The position numbers were made by a program, and so were the translations under genes. From NCBI GenBank assembly GCA_028683785.1, contig JAQUHC010000003.1, forward strand, positions 1 to 42,832: DNA of 42,832 nt. Direction: 5' to 3'. The notes beneath the pieces were generated by a model. That model was not told the origin of the DNA. It did not search any database and saw only the letters and a list, made by a program, of their open reading frames with translations. Below are positions 1-7,591 of this stretch, one piece after another; the stretch's first letter is position 1; every line of letters starts with the position of its first letter. The stretch comes from Oscillospiraceae bacterium (GTDB lineage: Bacteria > Bacillota > Clostridia > Oscillospirales > Acutalibacteraceae).

Positions 1-70
1 TACCGGTTTTTGCAAATTTTTCTACTACTTTTCTATCTTCTTCCGTCAAGTATATTGGTGACATCGACAT
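1..70 (-). CDS. IS630-like transposase, N-terminal fragment cut by window edge
   Basis: Only the first 23 codons lie in the window. They read M-S-M-S-P-I-Y-L-T-E-E-D-R-K and continue to an F-A-K-T-G. This Leu-Thr-Glu-Glu-(E/D)-Arg opening followed by a Gly is typical of the N-terminal helix-turn-helix of IS630-type transposases. The start at 70 is chosen because a GAGG ribosome-binding site lies 9 bases upstream (80-83) and a near-consensus promoter precedes it. A second ATG is at 64. The family call rests on a short stretch and could equally fit another helix-turn-helix protein. Confidence 0.45.
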   Translation of the reverse strand, partial: MSMSPIYLTEEDRKVVEKFAKTG

Positions 71-96
71 TTTGATATACCTCACTTTTTTCTTTC

Positions 97-126
97 AGTA
101 TATCACATATTATGTCGTTTTGTCAA
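97..126 (-). promoter_or_regulatory. SigA-type promoter for the edge transposase
   Basis: Read on the minus strand, TTGACA (126-121) and TATACT (102-97) are separated by 18 bases, a near-consensus vegetative promoter 27 bases upstream of the ATG at 70. Confidence 0.6.
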
Positions 127-148
127 TGTTTAGATGTTACAGAGTACT

Positions 149-266
149 ACAGAACGGACAGATATGGAATCTGCCCCTACAGGACGGGCAGAATGGAATC
201 TGTCCCTACAGAACGGACAGATATGGAATCTGTCCCTACAGGACGGGCAGAATGGAATCTGCCCCT
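149..266. repeat. Two tandem 59-bp units, each made of two ~30-bp subunits
   Basis: Units at 149-207 and 208-266 are nearly identical. Each is a 30-bp and a 29-bp subunit built as ACAG(A/G)ACGG(A/G)CAGA...GGAATCTG(C/T)CCCT, so four subunits lie head to tail, followed by a partial fifth (ACAGGACGG from 267). Within a subunit the G-rich and C-rich parts are partly complementary (GGACAGAT / ATCTGCCC-like). The same box recurs once near 25423-25452. It looks non-coding. It is not a CRISPR, because there are no unique spacers. Confidence 0.8.
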
Positions 267-375
267 ACAGGACGGTGGGGAGAATCGGGCGGTAGTATAT
301 GATTTTAAGTTTGCTTTTTTGATTTTAAAATGAGTGGAAGCTAAAACCGGGTTTAAAAACATATCCTATGTAATC

Positions 376-409
376 AAAAACAAGCTCCTCGCAGAAGGGG
401 CTTGTTTTT
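376..409 (-). terminator. Rho-independent terminator of the small membrane protein gene
   Basis: A perfect 10-bp stem (376-385 with 400-409, AAAAACAAGC / GCTTGTTTTT) lies 25 bases past the stop of the gene at 434-655. Both strands end in a T run, so it may act in both directions. Confidence 0.7.
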
Positions 410-433
410 CTTGTGTTGCTGTAAATCCGTTTT

Positions 434-655
434 TCATTTCTTTTTTCTGTTTATAGCAATAGAAATAACAATCGAAACAATGATTAATACAACAGCGAAA
501 ATTGTCCAAAAAATAAATGCATCCAGTTCTGATTTATCCTTTGTAATAATCCAGCCCAACAACGAATCCCAAGAGAAAAGCCCGACAACAAGTACTATTG
601 TGACTAAAGCAATTATAGCCGCAAGGATATAACCGACTATTTTGTGCTTTCTCAT
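434..655 (-). CDS. Small membrane protein of unknown function
   Basis: A 73-residue protein with two predicted membrane helices (about residues 7-27 and 47-66) joined by a short loop containing W-D-S-L-L-G-W, and ending in a basic tail (N-R-K-K-K). The positive ends suggest both termini are cytoplasmic. It has its own terminator downstream. Length, composition and context support a real gene, but I do not recognise a family and infer no function. Confidence 0.6.
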   Translation of the reverse strand: MRKHKIVGYILAAIIALVTIVLVVGLFSWDSLLGWIITKDKSELDAFIFWTIFAVVLIIVSIVISIAINRKKK

Positions 656-698
656 AAAATCAACCCGCCCTTTTAAATAAAAACGCTATTACTCCAAT

Positions 699-1418
699 TT
701 ATTTCTCCGATATCAGCCACATCTTTATAACCGCGAACATTTCTCCTAAATAATCGGCGGGAGCCGAATACAATGCCGTTTTTACAGCAGTATGACCTGC
801 CGAGAAACCTGCGTCTCGCGCAGTTTCTGTCGCCCTGTATATCTGATAATCGTTGGTGACGAGGACGGATGTAAACCCATATGGGAAATGCTCATACAGA
901 ATTTTTTTCGAGGAAGAAAGGCTTTCATAAGTTGAGGTAGATTTTTCTTCTTTTATGATATTAGCTATCGGAATTTTTTTATCAAGCAGATAATTCTCCA
1001 TCACCTGCGCCTCGGTTATATCCTTATGCCCGCTTTTCCCGCCACTCACTACGATAATCGCGTCCGGGTTCTTTTCGTAATATTTGGCCGCTTTATCCAA
1101 TCGTTTTGATAGCTTGCTGCCGATTTTTTCCTCGCTCATTCCGGTTCCCAAAACAATAACGGCATCTTCATTATAAGCAACGCTGTCGATATTACCGTAA
1201 ATTGCAAGAGCAATCATAAATATAAACGGTATTACAGAAAAAATAGCGATGATAATATGCGTTCTCCTTTTAATTAATACGAAATAAAATGCGTATATTA
1301 TCAAGAGGATTGCAATAATGGCTTGAATCAACATGCCGATATGAAAGCCGGATACGAACAAAAGGAAAAATACATCCAAAAGCAAAAGATTTCCTATTGT
1401 TATTAAAAAATGTTTCAT
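699..1418 (-). CDS. YdcF/SanA-like DUF218 membrane protein
   Basis: 239 residues. Residues 1-75 form two or three membrane helices. Residues about 82-225 are a DUF218 (SanA/ElyC/YdcF family) domain: the opening A-V-I-V-L-G-T-G-M, the V-V-S-G-G-K-S-G-H core, the acidic E-A-Q-V-M-E-N-Y, the E-K-S-T-S-T-Y-E-S-L motif and T-N-D-Y-Q-I-Y-R-A are all present in family order. Relatives are linked to envelope integrity and, in E. coli ElyC and SanA, to cell-wall precursor metabolism; the biochemical activity is not settled. The start at 1418 has a GGGGGA ribosome-binding site. It appears to be transcribed alone. Confidence 0.8.
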   Translation of the reverse strand: MKHFLITIGNLLLLDVFFLLFVSGFHIGMLIQAIIAILLIIYAFYFVLIKRRTHIIIAIFSVIPFIFMIALAIYGNIDSVAYNEDAVIVLGTGMSEEKIGSKLSKRLDKAAKYYEKNPDAIIVVSGGKSGHKDITEAQVMENYLLDKKIPIANIIKEEKSTSTYESLSSSKKILYEHFPYGFTSVLVTNDYQIYRATETARDAGFSAGHTAVKTALYSAPADYLGEMFAVIKMWLISEK

Positions 1419-1596
1419 ACTATTCCCCCAGAATTTAAAATGTGGTCTGCCTGCAAACTGTTTCCTTGAGGTTTTTAATAGTATAACATATACATAATGA
1501 GTTTTAAACCATTGTTTTACATATTATTCTTCATATTGCTACTTTACGCTAAAAAATTCAATGTCATTATCATGTAAATTGATATAATTCCGTTTT

Positions 1597-2295
1597 TCAT
1601 CCCCTTTTCTTCAGCTTTTGGTTATTACAAAAATTCAAAATATCACGACAAACTTTTTCCCTGCATTCGCAGGTTTTGCTGAACACCTGATGACAGCCCC
1701 CTTCATAATATTTCACCGTAATATCACGCTCTATTTTTCTTTCAATAAATGCCGCGCTTTTCGGTTTTACGGTTTCATCATTCTTACATTGAATAACCAG
1801 TGTCGGACATTCAATATTTTGAAATATTTTTTTGCTTTTTGCGAGCAGCCTTAAAAATTGAATACAGGAGCGTATCGGCGTCTTGAAAGCGGCTTTTTTA
1901 TAATAACTGATATTGTCACATCGTCTGTTCTTAATATCATCAATAATGGATTTGGCAATAACTTTTATATTCCAATAATACACCGGCGTATTGATAAGGA
2001 CCAACCCGTCAACCTTATATTTAGTTTCCAGATATGAGCAAATCAACCCGCCCATAGAAAATCCCATTAATACCACCGAATCGTATTCGTTTTTAGCTTT
2101 TTCCAAAGCCTGTTCCCCGGACCGGATCCAATCCATGTATTTGGATTTTCTTAATTCTTTTTTTGTACCGCCGTGACCCGCGAGCAAAACACACCGGGGC
2201 GAAATGTCGTTTTTAATTAAATATTCTTTCAGGTATCCAATCTCCTCAAGCCCGCCGCCAAATCCATGTATTATGATATAGGCTCTGTTATTCAT
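1597..2295 (-). CDS. Alpha/beta hydrolase, carboxylesterase-like
   Basis: 232 residues with a complete alpha/beta hydrolase set: the H-G-F-G-G oxyanion segment (10-14), a G-H-G-G turn (40-43), the nucleophile elbow G-F-S-M-G-G (Ser80), Asp173 in C-K-N-D-E-T-V and His202 in G-G-C-H-Q-V-F. The small lid and the D/H spacing resemble the Est30/monoacylglycerol-lipase-like esterases. It is cytoplasmic, with no signal peptide. Its ATG overlaps by 4 bases the stop of the epimerase remnant just upstream, so translation may once have been coupled. The substrate cannot be told from sequence. Confidence 0.8.
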   Translation of the reverse strand: MNNRAYIIIHGFGGGLEEIGYLKEYLIKNDISPRCVLLAGHGGTKKELRKSKYMDWIRSGEQALEKAKNEYDSVVLMGFSMGGLICSYLETKYKVDGLVLINTPVYYWNIKVIAKSIIDDIKNRRCDNISYYKKAAFKTPIRSCIQFLRLLAKSKKIFQNIECPTLVIQCKNDETVKPKSAAFIERKIERDITVKYYEGGCHQVFSKTCECREKVCRDILNFCNNQKLKKRG

Positions 2296-2480
2296 TTTAT
2301 CTTACTCCGATTTTTAGATTTTTTTGTATTGCCTCTTGTTGCAATCGCTAATTTATGTCCCTTTTTTAAAAGAGCACTTACCATATGAATACCGAAAAAC
2401 CTTGTCCCGCCGCTTGCTGATGTTATAATACTCGTTCGATTATTCCTTTCATGTATCGCCACCATTAATTTCCGCTGCAA
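2292..2480 (-). pseudogene. Remnant of an NAD-dependent epimerase/dehydratase
   Basis: 62 codons. The centre, G-G-T-R-F-F-G-I-H-M-V followed by A-L-L-K-K-G-H and A-T-R-G, is the Rossmann-fold N-terminus of atypical NAD-dependent epimerases (the G-G-T-R-F-F-G family). Family members run to about 300 residues, while this reading frame stops after a Lys/Ser-rich stretch and lacks the catalytic Tyr-x-x-x-Lys region. The first 20 residues do not match the normal start either. It therefore looks like a decayed N-terminal fragment left in front of the hydrolase gene. A functional short peptide is less likely. Confidence 0.6.
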
Positions 2481-2663
2481 TTTATAATATCATTATAGCA
2501 CAATATGTTAACATCTAAATACTAAAATATAAACTCATCCATGTTGCAGAACCCGTCAGATTGTTATATGCTATATATTAATCTCATATTAATGCCACAT
2601 CAAGGATTATACCAACAAACCATAAATAATGGAGCTAATTCAATATGATTTTGGGGTAACGCG

Positions 2664-3242
2664 ATGAATGATAACAATACAAATTTTGAAATAATCCGCA
2701 GCGGCAGAAAGACAATTGCCCTTGAAATTACAAGAGATTTGAGGGTACTTGTAAGAGCGCCTTATCGCATGCCGGATAGGGACATTAAACGGTTTATTGA
2801 AGAAAAATCACTGTGGCTGGAAAAGCACATGAAGCTTATGAAGAAAAAAGTCGAGATGGCCCAGCAACAAAAGGAGAGCGCTCCCAAATTCACTTCGGAA
2901 GAAATCCATCAGCTTGCCGACAAGGCACTTGTAATAATTCCCGAAAGAGTGGCCTATTATGCCCCGATAGTCGGTGTTCGATTCGGCAGGATAACCATAC
3001 GCAATCAGGTCTCACGCTGGGGCAGTTGTTCAAACAAGGGTAATCTCAATTTTAATTGCCTGTTGATGCTCATGCCGCCCGATGTAATCGATTATGTGGT
3101 TGTCCATGAGCTTTGCCATCTCAAAGAGCTGAATCATTCACCAAAATTCTGGAACGAGGTCGGTCGGGTACTCCCCGATTATAAGGTGTCGAAAAAATGG
3201 TTAAAAGACAACGGCACCGCGCTGATACAGAGGTTGAGGTAA
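2664..3242 (+). CDS. YgjP-like (DUF45) zinc metallopeptidase
   Basis: 192 residues. The zinc motif H-E-L-C-H (148-152) with H158 in L-N-H-S-P-K-F-W, and the preceding V-S-R-W-G-S-C-S (116-123), match the YgjP/DUF45 family of SprT-like M48-related metallopeptidases. The N-terminal half (R-S-x-R-K-T-I-A-L-E-I and V-R-A-P-Y-R-M-P) is also typical. It is a cytoplasmic protein of usual length. The start at 2664 follows a G-rich ribosome-binding site (GGGG at 2653-2656). The physiological substrate of this family is not well established. It is a single gene, oriented opposite to its neighbours. Confidence 0.85.
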   Translation: MNDNNTNFEIIRSGRKTIALEITRDLRVLVRAPYRMPDRDIKRFIEEKSLWLEKHMKLMKKKVEMAQQQKESAPKFTSEEIHQLADKALVIIPERVAYYAPIVGVRFGRITIRNQVSRWGSCSNKGNLNFNCLLMLMPPDVIDYVVVHELCHLKELNHSPKFWNEVGRVLPDYKVSKKWLKDNGTALIQRLR

Positions 3243-3452
3243 AAACGGGGGTTGAATAATTTTATTTTCACTGTTTTTATGCGGTGAACAACACAGAAAT
3301 ATAAAGGGGTGACGCATAATGGAAAATGTGTGCCACTACTGCATCACATAAAGTTTCACCAAAAAACGTATAATTTTAGGGCTGTCGCACGGTTTTTCAT
3401 TGTGAGTCAAGCCCGATTAACCAATATAAAGCAATCAACTAATACCAGCAGC

Positions 3453-3490
3453 GGCAGGGGTGCGCAGCACGGCAGGAGCAAGCCCCTGCC
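3453..3490. repeat. GC-rich hairpin repeat
   Basis: GGCAGGGG (3453-3460) and CCCCTGCC (3483-3490) form a perfect 8-bp stem around a 22-base loop containing a second GGCAGG copy. It lies in the 295-base gap before the spoVB terminator and resembles the C-rich boxes elsewhere in the window. I see no gene in 3243-3524. Confidence 0.55.
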
Positions 3491-3524
3491 CTACTTTTGC
3501 GGATTATTCTATCATAAAACGGAC

Positions 3525-3557
3525 AAAGCAGGAACGGTCAAGACCGCTTCCTGCTTT
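3525..3557 (-). terminator. spoVB terminator containing the stop codon in its loop
   Basis: AAAGCAGGAA/TTCCTGCTTT (3525-3534 with 3548-3557) plus an inner CGGTC/GACCG (3535-3539 with 3542-3546) make a nearly continuous hairpin, followed on the minus strand by a GTCCGTTTT tail. The TGA stop of spoVB (3540-3538) lies in its apex, so the last six codons are part of the terminator. Confidence 0.75.
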
Positions 3558-5115
3558 GCGTTTTTGTACGACCTGCCCATTTGAAATCCGCGGGGCTGAT
3601 GCTGCCGAACATATATAATAAAACGGCATACATCAGCAGCATTACGGCTGATAAAGCCAATATAACAACGGGTATCGGCAGCGAACGGCCGTTTATAATG
3701 TGCTGCAATCCTGCCGTAACCACCCCCGATGTTACAATTGCCAGCAGGGGCTTTAACACCCACTGCCCCCAGCGCATACCCACCCCTGTCACCACAAGAA
3801 GACGGCGGATATTCAGGGATGAGGTCAGAATGTTGCTGACTATCATTATAAACAGAAAGCCCTTTATTCCTCGTGTCGGGACTAAAAATATAATTGCTGA
3901 AATCCGTAAAACAGAGTCTAACATACTGTATTTCAATGAGCTTACCTGTTGGTCAAGCCCCTTTAGAAGACCGTCAACCACGCTTTCAAGATACATAAAC
4001 GGCATAATCGGCGCCAACACGCCTATCAGAAAACCCACCTCCTCGCTGCGGTAGATGATCATGCCGAGGCGGGATGAAAACATTATAAAAACCCCGCTTA
4101 TCGGAATTGATAAAAGCAGGGTGATGCGCAGGGAATGGGTTACCGCGCGCTCCACCTTTTCGGTCTGCCCCAAGGCGGATGCTTCGGTTATTTCGGGTAT
4201 CAGCAGGGTGGAAAACGCCGATAAAAAGGATGAGGGAAAAAATAATATCGGCAACGCCATGCCCTTAAGCATACCGAACTCCGAAAGGGCGCGTTCCCGT
4301 GATTTTGAAAACTTTGCAAGGCAATTCGGCACCAGAAGATTTTCTATTGTTCGCAGGGCGGTGTTAAGATAGCGCGCAGCGGAGATGGGCAGAGCGATCG
4401 CCAGAAGCCGCCTTAAAATGCGCGGCTTACCCTTTGCCTGCCCCCCGGATACGGTTGCGGGAAGACGGCGGCGGTCGATAAAATAACTCATGGCAAGAAT
4501 AAGACAGGATGCTGTTTCGGCAACGGTATCCCCTATCATTACGGCGGCACAGGCCGCGCTGATACCCTTTGAAGCAAAGCGGTCGATTATCAGAAAAATG
4601 ATGACAATTCTTACAAGCTGTTCGATAAGCTGTGCATTTGTCGAATATGAAACCCGCCGCCTTGCTATGAAATATCCGCGCAGGCAGGAGGATATGCCCA
4701 TAAACGGCAGCCCCAGCGAAAGTATCTTCAAGGCGGGTACTGCCCGGATGTCCCCCAGCCCGTATCGGGCGATTGTATCGGCGCCCGATATCACAATAAG
4801 AGCGGATAATATACCCGCCGAAAGGCTTAACATGACGGCTCTTCTCAGGATTTGGCGGGTGCTGCGTCGGGTTCCATGACCCGCCTGTTCGGCCACAAGA
4901 CGGGTTACGCCTGTCGAAATGCCCGATATGGCAAAGGTGGAGGCAAGCACATAAATCGAAAACACCAGCTGATATAAGCCCATGCCCTCTGCGCCGATTT
5001 TGTTCGATAGATATACCCGAAAGAACATTCCGACCGTGCGAAGCAACAGAGAAGTTCCGGTCAATATGAATGCATTTTTTACAAATGTAAATCGTCTCAA
5101 GGCAGCACATCCCAT
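3538..5115 (-). CDS. spoVB: SpoVB-type MOP-superfamily flippase
   Basis: 525 residues from the chosen ATG. It is a polytopic protein (about 14 membrane helices) of the MOP/polysaccharide-export superfamily. The opening F-V-K-N-A-F-I-L-T-G-T-S-L-L-L-R and the later G-M-G-L-Y-Q-L-V-F-S-I-Y, G-I-S-T-G-V-T-R-L-V and G-L-D-Q-Q motifs match the SpoVB/MurJ-like group in Firmicutes, and length matches SpoVB (~520). Family role: lipid-linked precursor flipping, in SpoVB's case for spore cortex synthesis. The frame is open back to 5232, but that part overlaps the upstream gene. ATG 5115 gives a 40-base gap; TTG 5100 with a better-placed GGGATG is an alternative start. The upstream gene carries a spore-protein-like domain, which supports a sporulation role. 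Whether it is SpoVB itself or a paralogue is uncertain. Confidence 0.75.
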   Translation of the reverse strand: MGCAALRRFTFVKNAFILTGTSLLLRTVGMFFRVYLSNKIGAEGMGLYQLVFSIYVLASTFAISGISTGVTRLVAEQAGHGTRRSTRQILRRAVMLSLSAGILSALIVISGADTIARYGLGDIRAVPALKILSLGLPFMGISSCLRGYFIARRRVSYSTNAQLIEQLVRIVIIFLIIDRFASKGISAACAAVMIGDTVAETASCLILAMSYFIDRRRLPATVSGGQAKGKPRILRRLLAIALPISAARYLNTALRTIENLLVPNCLAKFSKSRERALSEFGMLKGMALPILFFPSSFLSAFSTLLIPEITEASALGQTEKVERAVTHSLRITLLLSIPISGVFIMFSSRLGMIIYRSEEVGFLIGVLAPIMPFMYLESVVDGLLKGLDQQVSSLKYSMLDSVLRISAIIFLVPTRGIKGFLFIMIVSNILTSSLNIRRLLVVTGVGMRWGQWVLKPLLAIVTSGVVTAGLQHIINGRSLPIPVVILALSAVMLLMYAVLLYMFGSISPADFKWAGRTKTQSRKRS

Positions 5116-5155
5116 ATGTATTTTTGCCGTCTCGGTAAAAGTCGGGGTGTTTGGT

Positions 5156-5941
5156 TTATTTCTGTGACGGTGTTTCGTCAAATAATATGAGAAGCTCCGA
5201 TTTTTGACCTGCGGGCAGCGGAATGAGATCAATCTGTTGAATTGCAGTTAACCCTCCGTAAAGCGGTATGCCCGAATACCTTGCACCGCAATAACCGTTT
5301 GCATTGACCTCGATTGTACAGGGAGCGGGGGGCTCACAAGTCGGCATGGTAATTATCGGGGTGCTGCCGTTGTCGTCGGTTCGGATACTCTTGTGCACCT
5401 TTTGACCGGACGCCCCGACACGGGTGACCAAAACCCGCGCCCCGACCACCGGAGCCGCCGGCCTTCCGGACATGACATTAACCTGCAGCATGGCGGGGGA
5501 AGACGGGGATGCGGGCATAGATGCCAACACCTCTTTTTTAAGCTGATTAATCGGGCGGAACATCGAGGGCGAAGGTGAGCATTCGTCCTCAACCGGTGCA
5601 TTATATATATTTGTTGCGGGCATTACATCGGGCTCGGGCTTGAGCGCCGCTGCCTCCTGGTTTATACAGGGGCGCAGCATGGAGGGTGACGGGGAGCACT
5701 CATCCTCAAAATCATATGCAGCGGGGGGGAACTGTGGTGCAGGCTGAACTTTTTGTACCGGTAAATCTTCGATATCCGGGCAAGTGTACGAAAAAGACGG
5801 CTGCTCAGGTATCGAGGTTTCTGTTACAGGAGATGTTATATCATCGGGTAAGGATTTTTTCTGATATGATTCAAGCATCTCCCTGCGATATTTTTCGATT
5901 ATACCTTTAAGCTCCGACGGGGTATTTTGTTTCGGTTTCAT
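5156..5941 (-). CDS. Protein with SleC-like N-terminal domain, probably sporulation-related
   Basis: 261 residues in three parts. Residues 1-60 are a charged helical start. Residues 60-150 are Pro-rich and low complexity, holding two copies of E-D-E-C-S-P-S-P-S-M-(L/F)-R-P (79-91 and 118-130). Residues 151-242 form a beta-rich domain beginning L-Q-V-N-V-M-S-G and containing P-V-V-G-A-R-V-L-V-T-R, T-D-D-N-G-S-T-P-I-I and G-G-L-T-A-I-Q-Q-I-D-L-I-P-L-P. That pattern matches, from memory, the carboxypeptidase-regulatory-like domain at the front of clostridial SleC-like cortex-lytic/peptidoglycan-binding spore proteins. No enzyme domain follows. It is 40 bases upstream of spoVB on the same strand, probably one operon. 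The function is inferred, not known. Confidence 0.65.
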   Translation of the reverse strand: MKPKQNTPSELKGIIEKYRREMLESYQKKSLPDDITSPVTETSIPEQPSFSYTCPDIEDLPVQKVQPAPQFPPAAYDFEDECSPSPSMLRPCINQEAAALKPEPDVMPATNIYNAPVEDECSPSPSMFRPINQLKKEVLASMPASPSSPAMLQVNVMSGRPAAPVVGARVLVTRVGASGQKVHKSIRTDDNGSTPIITMPTCEPPAPCTIEVNANGYCGARYSGIPLYGGLTAIQQIDLIPLPAGQKSELLILFDETPSQK

Positions 5942-6008
5942 TTATAATCACCAAGCCTTTCTGTTCACTAGGTTTTCGTATCATTTATATGATTAAAAAG
6001 GACAAATC

Positions 6009-6140
6009 ATGCCTTTTATAACATGGGGCTCGGGCGACTTTACTGTTGAACGCATCGCTCAGCCGCTTGAGGGCTGTTTTGGGAGAAGCAGAATTGGTAT
6101 GCCGCAATTCAATTCCAGTCAACCTTTTTGTTTGGTGTAA
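6009..6140 (+). CDS. Possible 43-residue peptide
   Basis: An ATG with an AAAGGA ribosome-binding site 7 bases upstream opens a 43-codon frame (M-P-F-I-T-W-G-S-G-D-F...) with two Cys residues and no membrane helix. It is divergent from the gene ending at 5156. No homologue is recognised and the frame could be chance. The nearest downstream terminator on this strand is at 6381. Confidence 0.2.
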   Translation: MPFITWGSGDFTVERIAQPLEGCFGRSRIGMPQFNSSQPFCLV

Positions 6141-6380
6141 GTGCACAACACAAAGAAAATTCTATAGGTATATCAAACTATTGACAATGTGTCATTTAAA
6201 CAACAAATCCGAACGCATCGCCAATCGTAAAAATTGGTAGATGGTCCGGATTTGATTATTTTATTGGAGCATGATCAGCCGGTCGTCATAGACATAAACG
6301 GAATTTAGAAAAAGGTCTATCATATTCTGACGGTATTTGGGGCATCAATGTCTCCGTCCTTTATCATTTTAAACATTATG

Positions 6381-6427
6381 GAGCAAGGTCGGCCAACAAC
6401 ATTCGTTTACCTGCCTTGCTCTTTTTA
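6381..6427 (+). terminator. Orphan terminator hairpin
   Basis: GAGCAAGG (6381-6388) pairs with CCTTGCTC (6414-6421), followed by TTTTT. No recognised gene ends here on the plus strand, so it may belong to the 43-codon frame, a small RNA or a lost gene. On the minus strand it lies just past the stop of the chimeric ORF (6459). Confidence 0.5.
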
Positions 6428-6458
6428 GGTGCGCCCAACCTTTAACCTTATTTCAAAT

Positions 6459-7358
6459 TTAAATCTGGATTTCATCAGTAATGGCATAATACAAGTTGTT
6501 TTCTTCATAAATTTTCACGATTTGTTCGCCAATTTTCTTCTCATCTTTTATTATTGAAATAATTATATTTGCGTTTGTTGCTATCTCTGTTCCACCTAAA
6601 GGAGACCAAAAAAGAGTCTTATTGGGATCTACCTTATGATCTTTACCATAGTTAGTAATATCACCGGTTTCTCTATTCCAGTCTAAAAGTTCTCCATTAT
6701 TAGTAGTTATACGTATTTCATAATTATCAACATTTTTACTGTCCTGCTGAGTGAATCCAAATTTGAATGGATACCCGGGAACGGAGGACGTTAAGGGACT
6801 AAAATTAGCCATTAACACCCTTATATTTGGATTAAGTTTCGTCGGAATTGTTTCATCAAGATAGTTTGGCGTGAGGGATTGGTTTGCTGTTTTAGGTGAA
6901 TAAGCCAATACAGAAAAACCCACGAGCACAGCATCGTCATAGACAGATGAGGTTAACTCAGAAGATGAGGTCAACCCAGAAGATGAGGTCAACCCAGAAG
7001 ATGAGGTCAACCCAGAAGATGAGGCTAACTCAGAAGATGACAACAACCCTTTATTATTTAACATATTTTTATTGCTTGTATCAAAGTATGGATAGATGAG
7101 AACAATTACTGCAATGAAAGCAAAACATGCTGTAATGATAGCAAACTTATAGGATATACCGTGTCGAATAGATTTTTTATGCTCCTCATTTTGAAAAGTT
7201 CTTTCTTTTTGAAAATATCTTAAAAATACTTCTTGAAATACATCATCCGCATCTGAAACTGAGCGAACTTGAGTAAGTGCTATTCTATATATCATTGCAG
7301 AATATTTATCTATTACTTCATTTTTATAATCATCAGTGCAAGATGAATGTATCTTCAT
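6459..7358 (-). CDS. Chimeric ORF: ECF sigma region 2 joined to a membrane anti-sigma-like protein
   Basis: 299 residues. Residues 16-57 are sigma-70 region 2 of an ECF factor (Y-S-A-M-I-Y-R-I-A-L, then D-A-D-D-V-F-Q-E-V-F-L-R-Y). Right after F-Q-N-E-E-H (55-60), where the W-L-I-R-V-T-I-N helix of such factors is expected, the sequence turns into K-K-S-I-R-H-G-I-S-Y-K-F and a membrane helix (70-91). Then come five S-S-S-(E/G)-L-(T/A) repeats (107-138) and a 160-residue outer domain of unknown fold. Region 4 is missing. This is what an in-frame deletion fusing a sigma gene to its downstream anti-sigma-like gene would give. Alternatively it is a membrane-tethered region-2 protein. The start has a GGGGG ribosome-binding site. 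Confidence 0.7.
   Translation of the reverse strand: MKIHSSCTDDYKNEVIDKYSAMIYRIALTQVRSVSDADDVFQEVFLRYFQKERTFQNEEHKKSIRHGISYKFAIITACFAFIAVIVLIYPYFDTSNKNMLNNKGLLSSSELASSSGLTSSSGLTSSSGLTSSSELTSSVYDDAVLVGFSVLAYSPKTANQSLTPNYLDETIPTKLNPNIRVLMANFSPLTSSVPGYPFKFGFTQQDSKNVDNYEIRITTNNGELLDWNRETGDITNYGKDHKVDPNKTLFWSPLGGTEIATNANIIISIIKDEKKIGEQIVKIYEENNLYYAITDEIQI
6946..7035. repeat. Five 18-bp tandem repeats inside the chimeric ORF
   Basis: Five copies of GATGAGG(T/C)(C/T)AAC(C/T)CAGAA encode Ser-Ser-Ser-(Glu/Gly)-Leu-(Thr/Ala) on the minus strand. The middle three are identical, suggesting recent slippage in the extracellular stalk. Confidence 0.9.
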
Positions 7359-7591
7359 ATTGCAACCCCCTTATACTTATAAATCCCACAAGAGCCTAAA
7401 AAAGCTACAAATATAATATTTAAAGTTGAAATTCTTCTTATTTAGAACGGTCACTAACATACAATACCTATCAAATCTTAAAGGAGGAAAAAGTGTCGAA
7501 TTTTCTGTAAAATGGATTTTCCGCGAAAGAATAGTCAGTCGGTAATGTGTGTATTTTTGAAGGTAGTTTTAATACATTTTATATTTATGTT

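Larger units (their letters stand above)
5942..6458. other. 517-base gap, no convincing gene
   Basis: It holds a 43-codon reading frame (6009-6140, listed separately), a stray terminator at 6381-6427 and short protein-like fragments with stops (around 6222-6310), which suggest decayed coding sequence. Two GAACGCATCGC strings (6048-6058 and 6212-6222) match the core of the 130-bp palindromic elements. I see nothing else. Confidence 0.4.

Noticed and set aside
149-266. CRISPR-like array
   Set aside because: Repeats are contiguous with no unique spacers, and no cas genes are near.
3309-3584. 91-codon plus-strand frame
   Set aside because: No ribosome-binding site or family match; it runs through the hairpin repeat and the spoVB terminator.
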